From: Jacaranda mimosifolia
Lineage: Eukaryota; Streptophyta; Magnoliopsida; Lamiales; Bignoniaceae
DNA length: 64,000 nt
Direction: 5' to 3'
NCBI GenBank assembly: GCA_018894105.1
Contig: CM032131.1
Location: 9,574,501 to 9,638,500, forward strand
Shown: positions 57,761 through 64,000 of the stretch, one piece after another
Layout: each line of letters opens with the position of its first letter
Position numbering within the stretch: the first letter of the stretch is position 1
The notes under the pieces: model-generated
Databases searched by the model: none
What the model was told of the DNA's origin: nothing
The model's input: the letters and a program-made list of their open reading frames with translations, nothing else
Position numbers and translations under genes: made by a program

Positions 57761-58860
57761 ACAGCTTCCTCATAGGTTTTTAGATCAATATCTAATTGGT
57801 CCATTCATGAAGGAATCTGAACCTTTCGGGTTGCTTCTTGATTCGGTTTGACCTTTTAAGAAGTTGTGTGTAGGGCTCTTGATGCTTACTTATTTTTAAC
57901 TCTTATGGGATTTATTGATCGTTTGGAACTTCATCAAGTTCAACAACAACGCTATTTCTATCTAATAGAAATTCCTTTTCTAAAAGGTGAGCGTTCCTTC
58001 AAACAAACACCTTTTGTTCTAAGGGATCACAAAAGTAATAACCTAAAGACTCTATTGGGTATCCCACAAACTTGCACAAGGTGGATCTACTATCCAACTT
58101 GTCTCCTACTGTCCATCTAACATAGGTAGGAGACCCCTAAACTTTAATGTAGTTATAAGAAGGTGCTTTGCCATTCCACATCTCATATGGTGTTTTAGGC
58201 ACCAACTTTGATAGTACTAAATTTAGTAGCATTGCCGCCGTTTCTAATGCGTATACTCAAAAAGATATGGGCACATCACAAAAACTCATCGTGGAACGTA
58301 CTATGTCTAACAAAGTATGGTTTCTCCTTTCGGCTACCCATTATGTTGGGGTATCTCGAGTGGAGTCCATTGTGAGATAATCTCATTCTCTTTTAGATAA
58401 TTTAAGAATTCGGTACTTAAATATTCTCCTATTCGATCCGATCAAAGAGCTTTAATATTAAGTCCCTTTTGCTTTTCCACTTCGTTTATATACTCTTTGA
58501 ACTTTTCAAAGTCTTCGAACTTGTACTTCATAAAATACACATGTCCGAACCAACTATAATCATCAGTAAAGGTGATGAAGTAGGAATAGCCTCCTCTTGC
58601 ACTAACTCCTAGTAAGCCACAAACATTCGTATGGATCAAATCCAAAGGATTTGTGGTTCGTTCCGTTTGTCTTACAAAGAGAGCATTGGTCATTTTTCCC
58701 TTTAAACAAGATTTACAAGCAGGAAGTTACTCAATGCCACTTACATTTAGTGACTTCTAACTTGTTCATCCTATTTTTAGAAATATGTCCAAATCTTGCA
58801 TGCCAAAGAATGACAACTTCTTTGTTATCTAATTTTCTTTTACTTGATTGAACATGCATT
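57761..58860 (-). pseudogene. Element Z integrase region, broken
   Basis: From right to left: LWHARFGHISKNRMNKLEV (58755-58815), a deletion, then TNPLDLIHTNVCGLLGV (about 58620-58650), YFITFTDDYSWFGHVYFMKY (about 58530-58590, first catalytic aspartate), KGLNIKAL and then a frameshift at SDR near 58435. The GVAERRN region near 58330 is frameshifted but readable. The C-terminal block and linker continue to about 57770. Confidence 0.8.
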
Positions 58861-60060
58861 AGTGAAGGTTGAGAATATTGTATGCATAATCCGTTGTTCA
58901 ATGTGCCTTGCGCAGTTAAAGAACCATTCTTTAATGCTTTCAATACTCCATTCGATATAGAAAAGTAAAATCCTACATTATCAAGAACGGCTATTGAATC
59001 AATGTTCTTGACAAGTTAGGGTACATGATAACAAAGTTTTAACTCGATACAAGCATTCCTCAAGTCTAACTTTACTATGCCTTGGACCGTGGCGGCAACC
59101 TTTGCTCTATTTTTTAGGTGGAGGATCATATCCTTTTCACGTAGACTATTTCTTTATTCCAACCCTTGTAATGAATTACAAAGGTAAGAAGCACATGTGG
59201 TATGAAATACACATAAGGAAGAATTAGTCGTTAAGTGCATTTCAATGAAGTGCATACCCTTCCCAAGGGTGCTAAGGTATTCCTTGTAGTTTCTTTTCTA
59301 ATGCCCTTTTTTCGCCACAGTAAAAAAAATTGCATTGGTCTTGTCACCTTTCTTTTTCTTAACTCCCCCCTGAACCTTTCAAGGGTTGCTTTTCTTTTGA
59401 GGAGGAACTGTTTTTCCTCTTACCCCCTTTTATAGGACCTCTAGGGCCCTTTGACTTAGAGGCAGAAGCATGCATAAGAGGCCTTTTCTTTTTTATTATC
59501 ACCCCGACAGTTGCAAATATGTTCATCAATTCATTAATCATAACCTTTTACTTGGACATATTGAAGTTCATAACGAATTAGTCAAACAAAGGGGGCAACG
59601 ATTGGAAGATCAAATCCACGTAAATGTCATATCCATGACTACATCAAGTTGTCCAAGCTTCTCGATGATCCTTATCATCTTGAGGCCGTGATCATGGTCA
59701 TTAGCACCTTCACCCATTTGTGTCCTAAAGAACTCCTTCGACAAAGCAAACCTTTCGTGTCGAGTTTGGACATCCTGTAGGTGTTTATAGATCTCACATA
59801 TAATCTTTCATATGCTCACGAGTCTTTTGAAGCTCATTAGTCATGGAAGCCATCATGAGGCATCTTACTTGTAGATCATCATCCCCAAGTTTAGCAAACA
59901 CTTCGCTTGCCTCATTAATGGCATGGTCACCTAAGGTGTCCGACGGACATTAATTAAGGACGTAAGACCTCTTTTAGGAGTCAAGAGTGATTTTAAGGTT
60001 CCTTAACCAGTCATGAAAGTTAGGCCCAGTTAGCTCATTAGTTTCCATAATACTTGCGAG
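58861..60060 (-). pseudogene. Element Z gag and protease, broken
   Basis: Relic of gag: capsid opening near 59960-60050, the Lys/Ser-rich GKRKNSSSSKEKQPLKGS tail (59359-59420), and a zinc knuckle at about 59300-59330. There FYCGEK keeps the second cysteine that A, C and D have lost, but W is TAG, the last C is Y, and a frameshift intervenes. The protease/linker region (58880-59230) has decayed. Many small indels. Confidence 0.77.
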
Positions 60061-62046
60061 TGGATTTTTAGCTATTTTCTTTGTTTGAAGATTTCAAAAA
60101 TCTACAAGAGGCGAAAAGAGAGTAGAAGCATATAGTTGAATTATTGATATTGTAAAAACATGTTCATGGTCTTTCAAGCATGTTTTACTCCCACTATTTT
60201 ATCAAATCCTTCACTCCCTAGAAAAATTCGGGAAATCTCATTTTCTAGTGAGAATCAAGATCCCAAGGACTTGCAAGTGGACCCTTATAACCGAGTGCCA
60301 TCCACAAACAATCGAAGGATAAGCAACTTTTGCTAATTGGATCTCATGAAACTTCTGATGTATTTTGCCTTACTTTTCACATAAAGCCACATAACCGTGT
60401 GCCATTTATGTTACTAGGTGTTAAGTCCAACCTACCAATAAAATTTTGATTCAAAATGGGCACCATAACATCTCCCGTAACTGAGTACCAATGTGTGGGC
60501 GTTCTTGATTCAAAAATGCATCTCATGCTAAGTGTATGATCCTCCTAAATGTAACCCTTGTAACCGAGTTGCATCACACAAAATCAGTAGCATCATCATG
60601 GCATCTACTATTGGTAGAAGACTTAGATTAATTAAAACTCCTTTTGATTTGTATCCATTTTAACTTAATATTTAAAAGGCATTTTGACATAACAAGTGGA
60701 GGATTTTTGCTTGTAAAGATTTCATCATTTTATCTTATTATTTAGGTTCTCTGTATCCTAACCATACACCTCATACATCAATAGGATATGGAAAGCATAA
60801 ATAAGTAAATGCACCTAGTATGCTTCTAGGGTGGGATGACAATAAGCCTAACCAAGTGGTGCACTTAGAGCCATAGGTGCACCACCTAGTTGATTTTAAG
60901 TGGGTTAATTAAATTTAGCTATTACATGAGTGTATCTCCATACATTTATAGGTCTTCAAAAGTCTCCATACCTCCAATGACCTTCTTTGCTCCATGCAAC
61001 ATTTTCATGAGAAAGAAATCCTCACTCTTAGTGATTCCACTCTCATAACTTTTACAAGATAAAATAAAAGAAGCATGCAAGCCTCTATTTAATACAACCC
61101 TTTTCAACACCTTGAAACAAATAAAATCAATGTTAAAGGCTCACTATCATCCTTATTTATTCATCATCCATTCAATAATTAAATGAATAATAAACAAATA
61201 TAGAATTAACAATTAATTCCGACAATTAAATGCTTATCTTATAAATAAATAATTGGCGAAGCATAACTTTTGTGCCATAAATTGAAGATTAACTTTAACC
61301 AATTTTTGAAAGCATTCAAAAATGTCAAACATAATTTTGAGACCTCGCACAACTCTTGTACATCCAATACATGTGATTTAAAATTATTTTGGTCATCAAA
61401 GGAACCCAAATAATGGCTAGAAACTCCCCAAACCTAAAATTAGGTGTTGCCCGACCAAGCATGCGCGCGGCTGGGCTATGACTCTAGGTTATTACTTTGC
61501 CAGCATGCGCGTTTGGCTCAACAACTGCCCTATTTTTGGGTAATAGCCGAGTTAAGCCAATTTTGGCTCAACTTTTATTCACCAAAAATTTTAGAACACA
61601 TTCTAAACATTAAATTACATATTATGGATGAATTTTCAGATTCAAAACACCTTTTGAAACTTGAAATTCAAGTGCTCAAACATGCTTCCAAAAATTAGTT
61701 TAAGTAAGAATCATATTCTTCAAAAATCTCAAACAAAACTCCAATCAAATTTGATCCGAAAATGACCAAAACAACTTAAGGCCAATCAACACATGCTATA
61801 TCAACATGTAACATCAATTAATGCCAAATCAACATTGAACATTAATAGCTATGAATTAAATCATACTAATCATATGAATCAACACTTAAAACACATATTT
61901 GTATGCTTTAAATTCATCAATCAAACAGCCACATACGACATCATCCAAATGCTCTAATACATCCATTGAATTAAGAATTTGGTGATATAGATCAATCGAT
62001 GACATGAATCAATCAAACAAAAAAATCCAAATCTAAGCATGAATTA
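60061..62046 (-). mobile_element. Element Z leader
   Basis: About 2 kb non-coding leader. It has four copies of the leader motif (ACCCTTATAACCGAGTGCCA type) near 60281, 60385, 60473 and 60554. A GC-rich island at 61443-61535 holds two nearly identical GCATGCGCG strings (61459 and 61503). Confidence 0.77.
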
Positions 62047-62059
62047 GGATTCGATACCA
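62047..62059 (-). other. Element Z primer-binding site
   Basis: GGATTCGATACCA, complement of TGGTATCGAATCC, a mutated copia primer site two bases from the LTR. Confidence 0.85.
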
Positions 62060-62555
62060 CTTGAAAGCAAGTAAGGCACTAGGACCCAATAATAAAACTT
62101 CAAAAGCTTAAATAAACTAGTGCTTACAAGCAACCAAGGATCTAAACATGATTTAGGATTTAGATTTGGTTAGAGAGTTACCTTGACTAGCAAAATCTAA
62201 AGATAGCTTGAAGAACTCCCTCTTCAAGCAGAATCTACCTGACAGTGGCACAATTGGAAGCAAGCAGTTTTTGACTAATTCAAAACTCTCCAAAAATACT
62301 AAAAAAATTCCCATAGATGCTCAACATCTTGAGAAAGCCGTTGGAATAAATTTTAGCTTGATAATCCTTCTGGATCTCCTTGAATAAAATCGACAAGAGA
62401 CTGGTCTTGCAGGTAGATCTCCAATGGTTTAGCAAACCAAGCATTTTGCCTCTATCGAAATGATCCACACACCAATCTAAATCCTACTACTCCTCTTTTT
62501 CAGCTGGAGAAAGAGATGAGAGTTGAGAGGAAAGTGGTCGATTTTAGGGAAGGGA

Positions 62556-62585
62556 GAAGAAGAAGAAGAAGAAGAAAAAGAAGAA
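62556..62585. repeat. GAA microsatellite
   Basis: Run of AAG/GAA triplets with one interruption, in the transcribed part of the Z 5' LTR. The homologous place in the Z 3' LTR (45707-45722) has only a short form. Confidence 0.85.
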
Positions 62586-62680
62586 GGTGATCTTCAACAT
62601 ATGAATGAACACCTTTGAAAATGGAGGGAAAAGATAGAATCTAATTCTTCACTTGCAAGATATGTGTGTGCCGCTCCCTC

Positions 62681-62702
62681 ACTCTATATCTATATATAGA
62701 GT
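62681..62702 (-). promoter_or_regulatory. Element Z LTR TATA palindrome
   Basis: CTCTATATCTATATATAGAG flanked by A and T, forming a near-perfect palindrome at the conserved promoter position. The equivalent in the Z 3' LTR is at about 45819-45840. Promoter role inferred. Confidence 0.5.
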
Positions 62703-64000
62703 AAGGAATGTGTGATGCCAAGTTGGCATCACACCTTCCTCAAGGAGGGGGGACCACCAACATGCATCCCATGCATGCTTATTTGGAAATTTTAAATCTA
62801 ATTTGAATTTATGTGCATTTGAATTACATTTGAAATCTAATTTTAAATTAATTAAATGCCACACTAAAAATGATCCTATAATTTGAATTTTCCCTCCAAA
62901 ATATATTATTTTCATTATTTAAATTAAACACTTATTTTAATTAATTAATCATTGACTTAACTCATAAGTCAATTAACTTTACTCTTTAAGCTAAGAATTG
63001 TTAACTTAACTCCATAAGTTAACTTGACATATTGATGGTCTTATGGCATCAAGTAATTAACTCCTTAATTATTGGTCTAATTTAACTCTTTAAATTATTT
63101 GTTCAATTTAATAATTAAATTAATCAAGCCAAAATTGACCTCAATTTTCGGTTATCCCAAAGTCAGTCACTTGGAGTAAGTTTCTACCACTTAGAAAATT
63201 CCTCCATGATTTAGGAAATGCAAGTGGCTTTTGTGTATGACTCGATAGGTTCTACCGTTCATTAGACATGGGTTCACAATTCCTTGTGACTTTTGGTTAT
63301 CGTATATTTATTTTAGTTTAAACTGCTTTAAACTAATCGACTCCATTCAATTAATCTCCATTGATTGAAGAGTACCCAATCTCCATGGTCGATGTCCAAC
63401 CTCAAACCTATGGAGCCCAAATAATTGGCCGAAACGAATGCTCTTGGAGAACCATTATAGCTTTACATATACCATGTAAATACGATCTTTTTATCTCCTA
63501 TCTCCTAAAAGAGGCATAGGGTAAGATATTTGTCGGTTCCTTAATAGTCTCGATTCTCAATGTTCGATTCCACTTTATGACTTCATCTTTGGAAAACTAT
63601 TTTTCCAAATTATCATGTTGTCTTGCGCAAGGACTCCTTGAAATCGATCATTATAGAATACATAGGAAATGCACTCACCCGTCACAAAGATGAGGAGTCG
63701 TATTCCATCTTGGTTCTCACAAACCTCTATGTCTAAGTAGCTCATGCCCAATCACCACCCAAATGGCCCGCTAGGTGACTAGGGAGGAGTCAAAGCATAA
63801 GGACTTAAACACAAGGTTACCATGGATTATCAAGTCAAAGGGCTAATTATATATAGTAGGATAAGCAGGAGAACTTGCCACTACCGACTTGCCACTTCAG
63901 CTATCTAGTAGATTCTCCAGATGGGCCCTCAGTGCCTTGTTCCCTAAGAAGCGTCCACTAACATGCATCTATATCTCATATGGGAATGCCCATGCAACGG

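Larger units (their letters stand above)
62062..64000 (-). mobile_element. Element Z 5' LTR (cut by the window end)
   Basis: Reverse LTR starting TGAAAGCAAGTAAGGCAC. About 1.94 kb of the expected 2.24 kb is present. It contains a GAA-rich microsatellite at 62556-62585 and the TATA palindrome at 62681-62702. Confidence 0.88.

Overview
The window is AT-rich, methylation-scarred nuclear DNA of a flowering plant, most likely a dicot with a large repeat-laden genome. The evidence is wall-to-wall Ty1/copia LTR retrotransposons of one family in both orientations, intron-containing fragments of two plant-type genes (a U-box ARM-type E3 ligase and an AUX1/LAX auxin influx carrier), and no operon, ribosome-binding or prokaryotic signals. 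I see no intact host gene, rRNA or tRNA.

The copia family has unusually long LTRs of about 2.24 kb (TGTTGGAATAGTG...CTTCA). Two bases after the LTR comes an initiator-Met-tRNA-type primer site (TGGTATCAGAGCC), then a leader of about 2 kb, gag with a zinc knuckle, protease, integrase, reverse transcriptase (RT) and RNase H, and a purine tract before the 3' LTR. All copies are broken.

Layout. 1-12952: plus-strand element A, with an LTR relic at its left, and a solo LTR (8771-11047) inside its 3' LTR. 12953-13402: unassigned. 13403-36250: a nest in which minus element C appears to hold minus element B (14583-29601), B's 3' LTR holds plus element A2 (15012-23393, perfect 5-bp target duplication CTTAG), and A2's RT holds a minus solo LTR (17795-20031, perfect duplication ATTTT). 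36251-36766: minus-strand fragment resembling another plant retroelement ORF. 36767 to beyond the window: minus element D, which carries the longest surviving gag and integrase frames, a solo LTR (41341-43576) and minus element Z (45214 to beyond the window).

The most notable object is a CACTA-like DNA transposon (46798 to about 55567) inside the 3' LTR of Z. It has a degenerate CACTACAAGAAAA-type left end and dense TAGCGACC/GGTTGCTA motifs at both ends. Between them lie genomic fragments of two unrelated plant genes in the same orientation, with introns retained: a PUB4-like U-box ligase (about 51990-53790) and an AUX1/LAX carrier (54273-54854). Both are inactivated by stops and frameshifts. 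No transposase frame is visible, so it looks like a non-autonomous gene-capturing element.

A second unexpected feature is inside the LTRs: a run of inverted repeats with different stems but mostly the same four-base spacer, GGAG, several with perfect 8-12 bp arms, ending in a 13-bp hairpin. The leaders carry a repeated motif about 85-105 bp apart and a GC-rich island, neither explained by coding.
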